Shown: positions 20,105 through 29,162, numbered from the stretch's first letter. The stretch: 64,000 nt of DNA from Bog-756 sp963710495 (GCA_963710495.1 CAVQAI010000011.1:124001-188000), one strand, 5' to 3'. Notes: generated by a model from the sequence alone, not told the origin. Numbers and translations are program-made.

Positions 20105-21402
20105 CTGGTCTCCTCGTCGGTCGTCGGGGTACGTGGTGCCGGGTGGAGGCCGTGCCCGTCGGCGCTTGCACGCGGGCTCGGACCACGTCCGAAATCGGGT
20201 CGGAACAGCCAGGTGCGGAGAACGGCGAACCGGACGAAAGCCGCGGCCAGGTTGGCGACGGTCAGGGCGAACAGCTCCGGCACGATGGACTCCAGCCCGG
20301 CAGCCCGGGTGGCGGCCAGAGCCAGGGTGGTGAAGCCCAGGCTGATCGCCAGCAGCGAGAGCGCGCCCATCCACCGGACCCACCGGCCGAAGCGATCCCT
20401 GGTCGCACCGATCAGGCCCCGGTGCACGGCGGTGTTGGCCAGGCTGCAGAGCCCGATGGCGAGGGCGTTGGCGGCGTAGCTGCCGAGTGCGCTGCGGAAT
20501 GCGGCGAAGAGCGCGACGTAGCACAAGGTCGATACCGCTCCCACGCCGGCGAATCGCAGGAGCTCGTCGGCGAAGACCTCCCGGTCCGGTCCGGCCCCCC
20601 GTTCGACTCTCGATGTCTGAACCGTTCCGAGCATCCGCCACACGCCGCGGAGGTCCCCGAGCGCCGTCTCGACCACCTCGACCCTCGAGTCGGTGTCGTC
20701 CACCCAGTGAACCGGTACCTCGTGGATGCGCAGACCCTGGCGTTGGGCGGTCACCAGGAGCTCGGTGTCGAAGAACCAGTCGTCGTCCTGGACCAGGGGA
20801 AGGAGCTCGAGGGCCGCGTCCCGGCGCACTGCCTTGAACCCGCACTGGGCGTCGGTGCACGAGCTCCGCAAGGCCGATCGAACCAGGAGGTTGTAGGACC
20901 GGGAGATGAACTCGCGGCGGGCGCCCCTGACCACGTGGGCGCCGCGCCCCAGCCGTGTCCCGATGGCCAGGTCGCTATGGCCCGACAGCAGCGGGGCCAC
21001 CAGCGGCACCAGCGCGTCGAGCCCCGTAGCGAGGTCGACATCCATGTAGGCGACGACCGACGCCGAGCTCTGTGACCAGGCGGATCGAAGCGCTCGTCCG
21101 CGGCCCTTCTGGCCCAGCCGAATGGCGTCCACGCCCGGTTGGGTGGCGGCCAGGTCGGCAGCGATCCGCCAGGTTCCGTCAGTGCTGGCGTTGTCGGCAA
21201 TGGTGATGTTGGAGGTGAAGGGAAAGGATGTGGCCAGATAGGACCGCAGGCGAGCGACGCTTGCGCTGAGCTGCGCCTCCTCGTTGTAGACCGGGATCAC
21301 GATGTCCACGTCCACGGTGGTCCGAGTCCGGACGCGGCCGGCGGGGACGAGTTCAGCGATGCTCATGTCCACGACCCTGACGGTTCGGATTCGGGCGGGC
21401 AT
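20101..21402 (-). CDS. GT2 polyprenyl-phosphate glycosyltransferase fused to GtrA-like membrane domain
   Basis: A 433-residue two-domain protein. The GT2 domain (residues ~30-260) has DIVIPVYNEE, the diphosphate/metal site YMDVDLATG, and GFKAVRRDAALEL. The C-terminal half has four hydrophobic helices of the GtrA type, beginning FAGVGAVSTLCYVALFAAF. Such proteins charge polyprenyl phosphate with a sugar and help move it across the membrane; the overlapping downstream YkcB-like enzyme would then use it. The start could be ATG 21402 or ATG 21366 (MSIAELVP); neither has a strong ribosome site. Confidence 0.86.
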   Translation of the reverse strand: MPARIRTVRVVDMSIAELVPAGRVRTRTTVDVDIVIPVYNEEAQLSASVARLRSYLATSFPFTSNITIADNASTDGTWRIAADLAATQPGVDAIRLGQKGRGRALRSAWSQSSASVVAYMDVDLATGLDALVPLVAPLLSGHSDLAIGTRLGRGAHVVRGARREFISRSYNLLVRSALRSSCTDAQCGFKAVRRDAALELLPLVQDDDWFFDTELLVTAQRQGLRIHEVPVHWVDDTDSRVEVVETALGDLRGVWRMLGTVQTSRVERGAGPDREVFADELLRFAGVGAVSTLCYVALFAAFRSALGSYAANALAIGLCSLANTAVHRGLIGATRDRFGRWVRWMGALSLLAISLGFTTLALAATRAAGLESIVPELFALTVANLAAAFVRFAVLRTWLFRPDFGRGPSPRASADGHGLHPAPRTPTTDEETR

Positions 21403-21519
21403 GTGAGCAACCTGTGTGTCTCATGAGAAAAGCCGGTCGGTGGGAAAGCCGGACGGTGGAGAGCATCGGCGTCGATCACCGGGGTCGTCCTTCCATTGGC
21501 AGCGGAGCGTCGACCGGGG

Positions 21520-23070
21520 TCAGCGCTCGACGGGTGGCCCGGCCACGACCGGGTCGCCAGGAGTCGGCTCGATGTCGGGAGGGCTGAGCGGCAGACGCAC
21601 CGTGAACGTGGTGCCGCCACCCGGTCGCCCGGCGGCGGCCACCGTGCCGTGGTGGGCGGCGACGATGGCACTGACGATCGAGAGCCCGAGCCCGGCGCCG
21701 CCATGGGCTCGAGACCGTGACGGGTCGGAGCGGTAGAAGCGCTCGAAGACGTACTGGCCTTCCTCCGGGTCCATGCCCGGACCGTCGTCGGCCACGGTGA
21801 CGACCACCTGGTTGCCGTCGCGCTCGACCTTGACCCGTGCCGCCGTGCCCGGCGGCGTATGGGCGCGGACGTTGCCCAACAGGTTGTCCACCACCTGCCT
21901 GAGCCTGGTGGCGTCGCCCACCACCTCGACCGGTGCCGACGCCTCGAAGGTGAGGGGCCACTCCGGCCCGACCGTCGAGGCGGTGTGGACGGCCTCGGCA
22001 CAGAGGGCAACGAGGTCCACCGAGTGCTGCTCCATGGGCCGGCCCTCGTCGAGTCGGGCCAGCAGCAGCAGGTCGGCCACCAGGTGCTCCATCCTGGCGG
22101 TCTCGTCCCGGATGCCACCCAGCAGGCGCCCGAGGTCTTCTTTCTGATCGGCGGCGCCCCGCTCGAAGAGCTCGGCATAGGCGGAGATGGCGGCGATCGG
22201 CGTCCGGAGCTCATGGGAGGCATCGGCCACGAATTGGCGGAGCTGCTGCTCGGAAGCCCTGAGCCGCCGCTCGGAAGCCAGCCGGGCACCGAACGCCGCC
22301 TCGATCTGGGTGAGCATGACATTGAGGGTGCGGGCCAGGCGGCCGACCTCGGTCGACTCGTTCTCGCCGGGGACCCGCTCCGTCAGATTGCCGGCGGCGA
22401 TGGACTCGGCCGTAGTCTCCATGTCGCGGAGCGGGCGGAGGCCCAGGCGGACCAACCAGAAGCCACCGACCAGCGCGACGAGCACGGCTCCTCCGGTGAC
22501 GGCCAGCTCGATGAAGAGGAGATGGTGCAGGGTGCTGACCGTGTCGGTGAGCGGCTGCGCCAGGATCAGCAGGTTCCCGTCGTCCAGCGTCGAGGCCCGG
22601 ACCCGGAAGGTCGGCCCGTTGGCCTTGGTGGACGCGGCGGTGAAGTAGGTGACCTTCTCGCCCTGGGTGGTCCTCGACAAGCCGGTGATGGTCGTGGGGA
22701 GCTGGGGCGTATAGGCCGTCTCACCCTCGTAGACCGGGCAGACCTGGCCCTTCAGCAGGTTGCCCGACGGGGTTCGGACCTCGATGGCGGTGGCCTGGAC
22801 GGCGTTGGCGGCGCCTGCGCCCTCCTGTCCGGGGACCGGCCCGCCCGGCCCCGGCGCCGGCGCCGGCGCGAACTGACCGGGATCGAAGCAGCGGAGCGTC
22901 CGTCCGCTGTTCACGACCCCTTCGATCCTGGGATGCAGCTGCTCGAGCTGCTGGTCGATCCGTTGGTAGAGAAACGACTCCAGGGCCGAGTAGGTGGCGA
23001 TATTGGCGATGACCAGAGCCACGACGGCGGCAATGCCGACCGCGATGACCAGTCGGGTCCGGAGGGACAC
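21520..23070 (-). CDS. Two-component sensor histidine kinase
   Basis: A 516-residue membrane kinase: TM helix at residues ~8-30, an extracytoplasmic sensor domain of about 140 residues with an Ala/Pro/Gly-rich stretch, a second TM helix (~180-205), HAMP (about 205-260), the H-box ASHELRTPIAAISAYAE, then an ATPase domain with N-box VDNLLGNVRAHTPPG, G1 VADDGPGMDP and G2 GGAGLGLSIV. It phosphorylates the response regulator encoded 3 nt upstream in the same operon. The external signal is unknown. Length and order are standard for OmpR-partner (EnvZ/CseC-like) kinases. Confidence 0.95.
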   Translation of the reverse strand: MSLRTRLVIAVGIAAVVALVIANIATYSALESFLYQRIDQQLEQLHPRIEGVVNSGRTLRCFDPGQFAPAPAPGPGGPVPGQEGAGAANAVQATAIEVRTPSGNLLKGQVCPVYEGETAYTPQLPTTITGLSRTTQGEKVTYFTAASTKANGPTFRVRASTLDDGNLLILAQPLTDTVSTLHHLLFIELAVTGGAVLVALVGGFWLVRLGLRPLRDMETTAESIAAGNLTERVPGENESTEVGRLARTLNVMLTQIEAAFGARLASERRLRASEQQLRQFVADASHELRTPIAAISAYAELFERGAADQKEDLGRLLGGIRDETARMEHLVADLLLLARLDEGRPMEQHSVDLVALCAEAVHTASTVGPEWPLTFEASAPVEVVGDATRLRQVVDNLLGNVRAHTPPGTAARVKVERDGNQVVVTVADDGPGMDPEEGQYVFERFYRSDPSRSRAHGGAGLGLSIVSAIVAAHHGTVAAAGRPGGGTTFTVRLPLSPPDIEPTPGDPVVAGPPVER

Positions 23071-23073
23071 CGA

Positions 23074-23775
23074 CTAGCCCGCCGCCGGTTCCCGGAGGGC
23101 GTACCCGACGAGCCGCACCGTGTGGATGACCGGGGGTCCTGCCGCCTCGAGCTTCTTCCGGAGGTAGCTCACGTAGGTCTCGACCACATTGCCGTCGCCG
23201 CCGAAGTCGTAGTGCCACACGTGATCGAGGATCTGGGCCTTGGACAGGACATGGCGAGGATTCAGGAGGAAGAACCGGAGGAGGTTGAACTCGGTGGCGG
23301 TGAGCGGGATGGTCTGACCGGCCCGGGTCACCTCGTGGGCGTTCTCGTCCATCTGGATGTCGGCGAACCTGAGGATGCCTTCGTCATCGGGCTCGCTGCC
23401 GATGCGTCGCAGGATGGCGTGGACCCGGGCCACGATCTCGGCCAGGGCGAACGGTTTGGTGACGTAGTCGTCCCCGCCGACGGTGAGCCCGGCGACCTTG
23501 TCCTCGACCGCGTCCCGGGCCGTGAGGAAGAGCACGGGCACTCGGAGCCCGTCAGCTCGCAGCCTGCGGGTGACCTCCAGGCCGTCGAGATCGGGCAACA
23601 TGACGTCGAGGACGATCAGGTCGGGTGGGCTCTCCTGGGCTGAGGCCAGGGCCAGCCGGCCGTTCACCGCTTCGTCCACGCTGAAGCCCTCATAGCGGAG
23701 CGAGGTGGCGACGGCGTCGACGATCGAGGGCTCGTCGTCGACCACGAGGATGCGCTGGCTGCGAGTCGGTTCCAC
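23074..23775 (-). CDS. OmpR/PhoB-family response regulator
   Basis: A 233-residue regulator. The receiver domain carries the acidic pocket VVDDEPS, the phospho-acceptor LIVLDVMLPDLDGLEVTRR, the Thr of FLTARD and the Lys of VTKPF. The C-terminal winged helix ends with VWHYDFGGDGNVVETYVSY. GTG 23775 is chosen because an AAGGAAGA ribosome site lies upstream; longer frames are low-complexity. It precedes its kinase by 3 nt. Divergently oriented to the redox operon starting at 24074, so it could control that operon as well as itself; that is inference from the shared 298-bp upstream region. Confidence 0.95.
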   Translation of the reverse strand: MEPTRSQRILVVDDEPSIVDAVATSLRYEGFSVDEAVNGRLALASAQESPPDLIVLDVMLPDLDGLEVTRRLRADGLRVPVLFLTARDAVEDKVAGLTVGGDDYVTKPFALAEIVARVHAILRRIGSEPDDEGILRFADIQMDENAHEVTRAGQTIPLTATEFNLLRFFLLNPRHVLSKAQILDHVWHYDFGGDGNVVETYVSYLRKKLEAAGPPVIHTVRLVGYALREPAAG

Positions 23776-24073
23776 GGGTTCTTCCTTGGGCGAGAGGGCG
23801 TCGTTGCTACCGCGCCACTCCCCGATCGGAGGATCGGGCGTGTTCGTTGGTCGCTCCAAGCATCCCACCAGGGCTTGAACGCCGGGTGTGAGTTTCCTGA
23901 GAGCCGGCTGTGACACCTCAGCGGGCCCGCCGACCCGGCCCGGGACCATTCACAGCAACACCACAGGTGGCCCGACGTGGGCTCTCCGGGGGGTCCGGTG
24001 CAATGGCCCACGAAGCGATCACGGGGTCGAACGTCGGGCCGTTCGACTAGCCCTCCTCGACGAAAGGTGCGCC
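23776..24073. promoter_or_regulatory. Divergent control region between the response regulator and the redox operon
   Basis: 298 bp without a gene. It contains a perfect 8-bp inverted repeat, GTCGAACG and CGTTCGAC separated by 6 nt (24026-24047), just upstream of the Ser-rich protein's start. A CTGAGAG-containing stretch lies around 23897. Either could be a regulator site, but no promoter hexamers stand out in this GC-rich DNA. Confidence 0.4.
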
Positions 24074-24478
24074 ATGGAACGGATTTCTCACGTCAAGTCT
24101 CCGAGCCGAGCTCGCGGGGAGGCCCGTGACCGGGCCATCGCCCGGGTCCGTCGGGGGACGGTCCTGATCGGAGCCGCAGCCACCGCCTCGGCGGTCGGGC
24201 TCGGCATCGTGGTGGCCACCGATACGGCGGTTCATTCGGCCGCGACCGTGACCACCCGGTCATCGTCGGTCACGCCGAGCACGTCGGTCACGCCGAGCTC
24301 GTCGTCGGCCGGCTCGTCGTCGGCCGGCTCGTCGTCGGCCGGCTCGTCGTCACAGGCATCGTCGGCATCGTCGGCATCGTCGGCATCGTCGGGCAGCTCC
24401 ACGCCCTCCACGACCGCCACCACGACGCCCTCCAGCTCCACCACGCACTCGCCCACCACCGTGTCCGGGCAGTCATGA
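24074..24478 (+). CDS. Small Ser/Thr-rich exported protein with one membrane helix
   Basis: A 134-residue protein. A basic N-terminus (RARGEARDRAIARVRRG) leads into one hydrophobic helix (about residues 30-50), then an extracytoplasmic tail made almost only of Ser, Thr, Ala and Pro. The tail is encoded by 15-bp and 9-bp tandem repeats. An AAAGG ribosome site precedes ATG 24074. The gene overlaps apbE by 4 nt, so it belongs to the redox operon. No FMN_bind domain and no flavinylation motif of the D-x-x-(S/T)-G-A-(S/T) type can be seen, so its role, perhaps as a surface anchor or spacer, is open. Confidence 0.65.
   Translation: MERISHVKSPSRARGEARDRAIARVRRGTVLIGAAATASAVGLGIVVATDTAVHSAATVTTRSSSVTPSTSVTPSSSSAGSSSAGSSSAGSSSQASSASSASSASSGSSTPSTTATTTPSSSTTHSPTTVSGQS
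24298..24391. repeat. 15-bp and 9-bp coding tandem repeats
   Basis: Three copies of a 15-bp unit (CTCGTCGTCGGCCGG) plus a partial fourth, followed after a short break by four copies of GCATCGTCG. They encode the Ser/Ala-rich tail of the preceding small exported protein. Repeat number is likely to vary between strains. Confidence 0.9.
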
Positions 24479-25485
24479 CCGTCGCCCTACGCGACGCCGC
24501 ACCGGACACCGATGAGCACGGGATCGCCCTTCGTGCCACACGGGCCATCGGCACCTCGGCGGTCGTGGCCGTGACGGCGCCCGAGCGGGTCGATCGGGCC
24601 ATGGCGATGCTGGAGTCCGACCTCTCCGACCTGGACCGGGCGTGCAGCCGGTTCCGCTCCGATTCGGAGCTGCGACGGTTGGAGCAGTCCAGTCAGGGGC
24701 GCCCGGTGGTGGTCAGCCCGCTGCTCTTCGAGCTCCTGGAGGTGGCCTGTGTCGTGGCCGTCAAGACCGCCGGCGTGGTGGATCCCACCATCGGCGCCGC
24801 CTTGGTCGAACTGGGGTATGACCGCGACTTCGATCGGCTTTCCTTCGACGGGATCTCGTCCCGCGGGCGCCCCGCGCCCGCTCCCGGCTGGTGGCGGATC
24901 CTCCTCGACCCGGCGGAGGGGACGGCCAGCCTGCCGGCCGGCATCCATGTCGACCTGGGGGCCACCGCCAAGGCGTTCGCCGCCGACCGCAGTGCCACCC
25001 GTATTGCCGCCGCCCTCGGATGCGGCACCCTGGTCAATTTGGGTGGGGACGTGGCCGTGGCCGGAGCGGTCCCGTCGCCCGGCTGGTCCATCGGCATCGC
25101 GCCCGAGTGTCGGACACCGGTCGACCGGGTGGACCAGGTGGTGTCACTGGCCTCGGGGGGCCTCGCCACCTCGGGTACCACCACTCGCGCCTGGGTTCGG
25201 GACGGTCGCCAGGTGCATCACATCATCGACCCCTGGACCGGCGACGCCGCGCCGGCGGTGTGGTCGCTCGTGTCGGCCACCGCGCCGACCTGCGTCGAGG
25301 CCAATGCCTGGACGACAGCGGCGATCGTCTGGGGCGAGGACGCCATCGGCAATTTGGCGGCACTGGGCGTGCCCGCCCGGCTGGTGGCGGCGAACGGCGC
25401 GGTGGTCCGCACGGAGGGCTGGCCCGAGATCGGCGACTCGGCCGACGACCCTGCCACGGCCGCGCCGCCCGCAGTGGCGGACTGA
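24475..25485 (+). CDS. apbE: ApbE-family FAD:protein FMN transferase
   Basis: A 336-residue protein. ApbE moves FMN from FAD onto a Thr or Ser of exported flavoproteins. Family marks are seen in order: the N-terminal FRSDSELRRL, the LGATAKAFAADRSA motif near residue 160, the NLGGDVAVAG motif, SGGLATSGTTTR, and HHIIDPWTGDAA with the conserved His and Asp. No signal peptide is evident, so maturation would occur in the cytoplasm or after a non-standard export. It overlaps the Ser-rich gene before it (4 nt) and the membrane cytochrome gene after it (1 nt). The substrate flavoprotein is not obvious among its neighbours. Confidence 0.9.
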   Translation: MTVALRDAAPDTDEHGIALRATRAIGTSAVVAVTAPERVDRAMAMLESDLSDLDRACSRFRSDSELRRLEQSSQGRPVVVSPLLFELLEVACVVAVKTAGVVDPTIGAALVELGYDRDFDRLSFDGISSRGRPAPAPGWWRILLDPAEGTASLPAGIHVDLGATAKAFAADRSATRIAAALGCGTLVNLGGDVAVAGAVPSPGWSIGIAPECRTPVDRVDQVVSLASGGLATSGTTTRAWVRDGRQVHHIIDPWTGDAAPAVWSLVSATAPTCVEANAWTTAAIVWGEDAIGNLAALGVPARLVAANGAVVRTEGWPEIGDSADDPATAAPPAVAD

Positions 25486-26108
25486 TGCTGGCCACGTCCT
25501 CCACCACGCTGTGGTACTCCACGCGGGCGACCGGCATCGTCGCGCTCGTCCTGCTGACCATGGCCATGGTCTTCGGCATCCTCACCGCCGGCCGGGCCGG
25601 AACCCGTGCGTGGCCGGCGTTCGCCTTGGCCGACCTGCACAAGTGGGTCTCGTTGCTGGCGATGGTGTTCCTCAGCATCCACGTCGTGACTGCGGTGCTC
25701 GACACCTACGTGAACATCGGCTGGGCCGGCATCGTGGTGCCGTTCGCCTCGCCGTACCGCCCGCTCTGGACCGGGCTCGGAGCCGTGGGCGTCGACCTGC
25801 TGATCGCCGTGGCGGTGTCGAGCGCGGTGCGTGGGCGCATTGGCGCCCGGGCCTGGCGTGCCATCCACTGGTTGGCCTACGGGAGCTGGCCGGTGGCCGT
25901 GGCCCATTCGTTGGGCGAGGGGACCGACGCCCTGAAGCTCTGGATGGGCATCGTGACCGGAGCCTGCACCTTGGCCGTCGGTGGGGCGCTGTCCTGGCGG
26001 ATTCTCGAGTACCGGCGCCACCGCCGGCGTGCCGCAGTGGCCGGTGCCCTGACCCGCGCCGTTCCGGCCGCGCCGGGCCCCTCTCGACTCCAGGAGGCCT
26101 CCCGATGA
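25485..26108 (+). CDS. Ferric-reductase-like transmembrane cytochrome b
   Basis: A 207-residue integral membrane protein with about five hydrophobic helices. Candidate haem-ligand His residues lie in LADLHKWVSL, LSIHVVTAVL, AIHWLAYG and VAHSLGEG. This layout matches the ferric reductase-like / YedZ-type b-haem domain, which passes electrons across the membrane between a flavin or Fe-S partner and an external acceptor. It starts one base into the apbE stop codon (TGATG) and its own stop overlaps the next gene by 4 nt, so it is tightly coupled to both. Acceptor unknown. Confidence 0.82.
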   Translation: MLATSSTTLWYSTRATGIVALVLLTMAMVFGILTAGRAGTRAWPAFALADLHKWVSLLAMVFLSIHVVTAVLDTYVNIGWAGIVVPFASPYRPLWTGLGAVGVDLLIAVAVSSAVRGRIGARAWRAIHWLAYGSWPVAVAHSLGEGTDALKLWMGIVTGACTLAVGGALSWRILEYRRHRRRAAVAGALTRAVPAAPGPSRLQEASR

Positions 26109-27385
26109 AGACCCTCGCCACCGCCGACCGCCTGCACATCGGGGGCGGGCGCACCGACCTCCAGGCCCATCTGGCCGCCCACGGCCCGCTCGTCGTTCCG
26201 CATGGCGATCTTCGCTGGGGCGACGCCGTCCACCGGGCGGTGGCCACGTCGGGCCTGCTCGGGCGGGGCGGTGCCGGCTATCCGTCGGCGGCCAAATGGG
26301 AGGCCTGCCGGCGGGCGTCCCGACGCCCGGTCGTGGTGGTCAACGCCCTCGAGGGTGAGCCCGCCAGTGCCAAGGACCGGGTGATCCTGACGTGCTGTCC
26401 CCACCTGGTGCTCGACGGTGCCGAGGTGGTGGCCGCCGTCCTGGGCGCCTCGGCGGTCATCGTCTGTGTCGCCGACCACAGTGACCATGTCGCCGCTTCG
26501 GTCGAGGCTGCCGTCGAGGAGCGGCGCCGAGCCGGTATCGCCCATTGCCCCATTTCGGTCCGGCGACCCCCGGGCCGGTACGTGGCCGGCGAGGAGTCGG
26601 CTCTCACCGATTGGCTGAACGGGGGCCCGGGCCTGCCCGCCATGCGGGTGGACAAGTCGGTGCCCCTGCGACTGGCCCGGCACGAGGTGCTGGTCCACAA
26701 CGTGGAGACGATGTCACAGGTGGCCCTGGTCGCCCGTCACGGACCGGAATGGTTTCGCCGGCTCGGGACGCCGGACGCCGCCGGATCGACGCTCGTCACC
26801 GTGACCGGGGGAGTGGACGGGCCGGTGGTGTTCGAGGTGGAGCTGGGCACGCCTGTGTCCGAGATCCTGGAGCGTGGTGGAGTCGACGGTCCACTGTCGG
26901 CTGTGTTGCTCGGCGGTTACGGCGGTGCGTGGTGCGAGGCCTCCCAGCTCGATACCCCATTCGCCCCCGGTCCCCTGGCCTCCATCGGTGCCACGATGGG
27001 CGTGGGCGCCGTCGTCGCGCTGCCCGCCCCGGCGTGCGGCGTGGCCGAGACCGCCCGGATCGCCCGGTTCCTGGCCGGGGAGAGCGCCGGCCAGTGCGGT
27101 CCGTGCGTGTTCGGGCTCCCGGCCATCGCCGACGATCTCGAGCGGCTCGCATTGGGCCGGGCCGGTCCCGAGGTGCTCGATCGCATCGCCCAGCGGGCCG
27201 CCACCGTGGACGGGCGGGGTGCGTGCCGTCACCCCGACGGGCTGGTGCGCCTGGTCCGGAGCGCCCTCCGGGTCTTCGCCGAGGACGCGGGGTCCCATGC
27301 GCGGGGGCGTCCGTGCCCGGGTCACCTGGTCCCGACCGGGTTGCCGTTCCCGACCGGCCCGTTCTTGCACCGGAGCGCGTCGTGA
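26105..27385 (+). CDS. NuoF-like NAD(P)H:acceptor flavoprotein with C-terminal 4Fe-4S motif
   Basis: A 426-residue relative of the 51-kDa subunit of complex I. The FMN/NADH site is seen as GRGGAGYPSAAKWEA and VVVNALEGEPASAKDR, followed by PPGRYVAGEESAL and, near residue 330, the Fe-S motif SAGQCGPCVFGLPAI. A further Cys in RGACRHPDG may be the fourth ligand. It would oxidise NAD(P)H and pass electrons to the ferredoxin encoded downstream and the membrane cytochrome upstream. No other complex I subunits lie nearby, so this is a stand-alone electron-input module. It overlaps both neighbours by 4 nt. Confidence 0.85.
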   Translation: MKTLATADRLHIGGGRTDLQAHLAAHGPLVVPHGDLRWGDAVHRAVATSGLLGRGGAGYPSAAKWEACRRASRRPVVVVNALEGEPASAKDRVILTCCPHLVLDGAEVVAAVLGASAVIVCVADHSDHVAASVEAAVEERRRAGIAHCPISVRRPPGRYVAGEESALTDWLNGGPGLPAMRVDKSVPLRLARHEVLVHNVETMSQVALVARHGPEWFRRLGTPDAAGSTLVTVTGGVDGPVVFEVELGTPVSEILERGGVDGPLSAVLLGGYGGAWCEASQLDTPFAPGPLASIGATMGVGAVVALPAPACGVAETARIARFLAGESAGQCGPCVFGLPAIADDLERLALGRAGPEVLDRIAQRAATVDGRGACRHPDGLVRLVRSALRVFAEDAGSHARGRPCPGHLVPTGLPFPTGPFLHRSAS

Positions 27386-27609
27386 CCGGGCGCCGGCCAC
27401 TCGGCTTGCGGGTTCGGGTCGATCCGGTGGCCTGTGATGCCTATGGGTACTGTGCCGAGCTGCTCCCCGAGCGGGTGACGCTCGACGAGTGGGGCTACCC
27501 GATGGTGGACGGCCGTCCGGTGGGGCCCGGGCTGGTGGCATTGGCGGCCCGGGCCGCGGCGGCCTGCCCCCGCCGGGCCGTTCACCTCGAAGAGGTGGTC
27601 GCCGGCTGA
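27382..27609 (+). CDS. Small 3Fe-4S-type ferredoxin
   Basis: A 75-residue ferredoxin starting at GTG 27382, overlapping the NuoF-like stop (GTGA). The cysteines are spaced C-x5-C (CDAYGYC) with a distal CP (ACPRRAV). The middle Cys of a 4Fe-4S motif is absent, as in actinobacterial 3Fe-4S ferredoxins that serve P450s and dehydrogenases. It is the last gene of the redox operon and probably carries electrons between the flavoprotein and the membrane cytochrome. Confidence 0.88.
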   Translation: MTGRRPLGLRVRVDPVACDAYGYCAELLPERVTLDEWGYPMVDGRPVGPGLVALAARAAAACPRRAVHLEEVVAG

Positions 27610-27617
27610 TCCTCGCC

Positions 27618-29162
27618 TCAGCGGCACAAGGCATGGGGCGGCGGAAGCCCTCCGTCGGACAGGTAGGCGGCCACCAGGTTCACCATGCACGGGTCGGCCG
27701 AACCGTTGAGCAACCAGGTGTGGCCGCCGCCCTGCCAGGTCAGCAGCCGTGCGCCGGGCAGGAGGGCGGCCAGGTGCCGGGCCCCGATGATCGGGGTGTT
27801 GGGGTCGCCGGTGTTGCCGACCACCAGGACGGGTGGCACGCCGTGTGGGTGGATGCCGGTCACCGGCCGGCGCCCGGCCGGCCATGCGACACAGCCGCCC
27901 ATCGTGTACTCCACGGCGTAGCCACCGATCAGCGGGTACCTGGCGGCGAGGGACCTGGCCTGGTCGCCGGCGGCGATCGGCCCGGGGTGCTGAGCGGTGT
28001 CGTTGCAGGTGATGGCCCACTGCGGGTCGACCAGTGAAGCACCGTCGACATCCGTTTCGAACTCGAGGGCGAGCGCCCTGAGCGGCGTGCCGTCGCCCTG
28101 TCGGGCGGCGAGCAGTGCAGTGTAGAAGTCCGGGGTGAAGGCCGGGACGCTCACGGTCAGCAGCGCGGCCGTGTCGAGGTCGCCGACGGTCACCGGGTGG
28201 TCGTCGCCGCCTCCCGGCGCCGGGAGGGCCTGTCGGGCCAGTGTCCCCGACAGGGAGCGGTAGAACGACGTCGCATCGGTGCCCAGGGGACAGGTTGGTG
28301 TGGCTGAGCACGTGGCCAGCAGGTGATCGAGCGACTGCTCGGCGGCGGGGGCCTCGTCGGCGGCCTGGGTGGTGAGGTCGGCCCCGACATCGACGGCCCC
28401 GTCGAGAACGAAGGCACCGACCCGTTGCGGGAACAGGTCGGCGTAGACAGCCCCGAGCACCGTGCCGTAGGACAGGCCGTAGTAGTCGAGCTTGGGCACC
28501 CCGAGCGCTTGCCGGATCCGATCGAGATCGCGCGCCGTGTCGACCGTGTCGATGAAGGGGACGAGTTCGGGAGCCCGCTGTCGGCAGGACCGGGCCATCG
28601 CCGCGTAGACCGGTGTTCCGGGCAGGGCCCGGTTGTCGTCGCTCGGCACCGGGTTCACGCTGGCCGCTGCGGCTGGGGAGGTACCGCAGTCGAGCGGCTG
28701 GCTGGCGCCCGTGCCCCGCGGATCGAAGCTCACGATGTCGAAGGACTGGCGCACCGACGGGGGGAACCGGGCGAGCACGACCGGGAGGATCTGGTTCCCG
28801 CTCTCGCCCGGACCGCCCGGGTTGAACACGAGTGTCCGGTGCGGGACGGCCCCGCCAGTGGCCGGTGACTTCGTCACCGCCAGCGAGATCGAGGCGGCGT
28901 TCGGCTGCCCGTAGTCGACGGGAACGGTGACCGTGCCACACTGCAGAGCGGGATCGCCGGGACAAGGTGACCATGCCAGCGGCGCACCCGGAGGTCCGGA
29001 AGCGGTGCGTTGCGGTCGCCCCGCCGCCTCGCCCACTCCCGTCCCCGCTCCTCCCGCTCCCGGCTTCGGTGCGCTCGAGCAACTGGCCACGGCGATCATG
29101 GCGGTCAGCAGGGTCGCGATCACCGGGGCAGCCGGCCGCTTTGACGGGGAGCGATCTGGCAT
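27618..29162 (-). CDS. Secreted lipoprotein alpha/beta-hydrolase (tripeptidyl aminopeptidase family, TAP-like C-terminus)
   Basis: A 514-residue alpha/beta-hydrolase. ATG 29162 begins a lipoprotein signal (TLLTAMIAVASCSSAP, Cys about residue 27). The oxyanion region is VFNPGGPGESG, the nucleophile elbow YYGLSYGTVLG, and the acid/base pair VGNTGDPNTP and GGGHTWLLNG. This matches SlpD/tripeptidyl-aminopeptidase-like proteins of actinobacteria, which trim N-terminal tripeptides or hydrolyse esters outside the cell. Four or more Cys residues in the lid (CSATPTCP, and others) suggest disulfides. It converges with the ferredoxin gene with only 8 nt between stops. Confidence 0.88.
   Translation of the reverse strand: MPDRSPSKRPAAPVIATLLTAMIAVASCSSAPKPGAGGAGTGVGEAAGRPQRTASGPPGAPLAWSPCPGDPALQCGTVTVPVDYGQPNAASISLAVTKSPATGGAVPHRTLVFNPGGPGESGNQILPVVLARFPPSVRQSFDIVSFDPRGTGASQPLDCGTSPAAAASVNPVPSDDNRALPGTPVYAAMARSCRQRAPELVPFIDTVDTARDLDRIRQALGVPKLDYYGLSYGTVLGAVYADLFPQRVGAFVLDGAVDVGADLTTQAADEAPAAEQSLDHLLATCSATPTCPLGTDATSFYRSLSGTLARQALPAPGGGDDHPVTVGDLDTAALLTVSVPAFTPDFYTALLAARQGDGTPLRALALEFETDVDGASLVDPQWAITCNDTAQHPGPIAAGDQARSLAARYPLIGGYAVEYTMGGCVAWPAGRRPVTGIHPHGVPPVLVVGNTGDPNTPIIGARHLAALLPGARLLTWQGGGHTWLLNGSADPCMVNLVAAYLSDGGLPPPHALCR

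Noticed and set aside
20105..20860. 250-residue N-terminal extension of the YkcB-like protein
   Set aside because: It overlaps the GT2-GtrA gene in another frame and has shadow-frame composition; ATG 20104 overlaps the stop of that gene.
24298..24391. CRISPR-like or regulatory repeats
   Set aside because: They are contiguous tandem repeats in frame inside a coding sequence and encode Ser/Ala residues.
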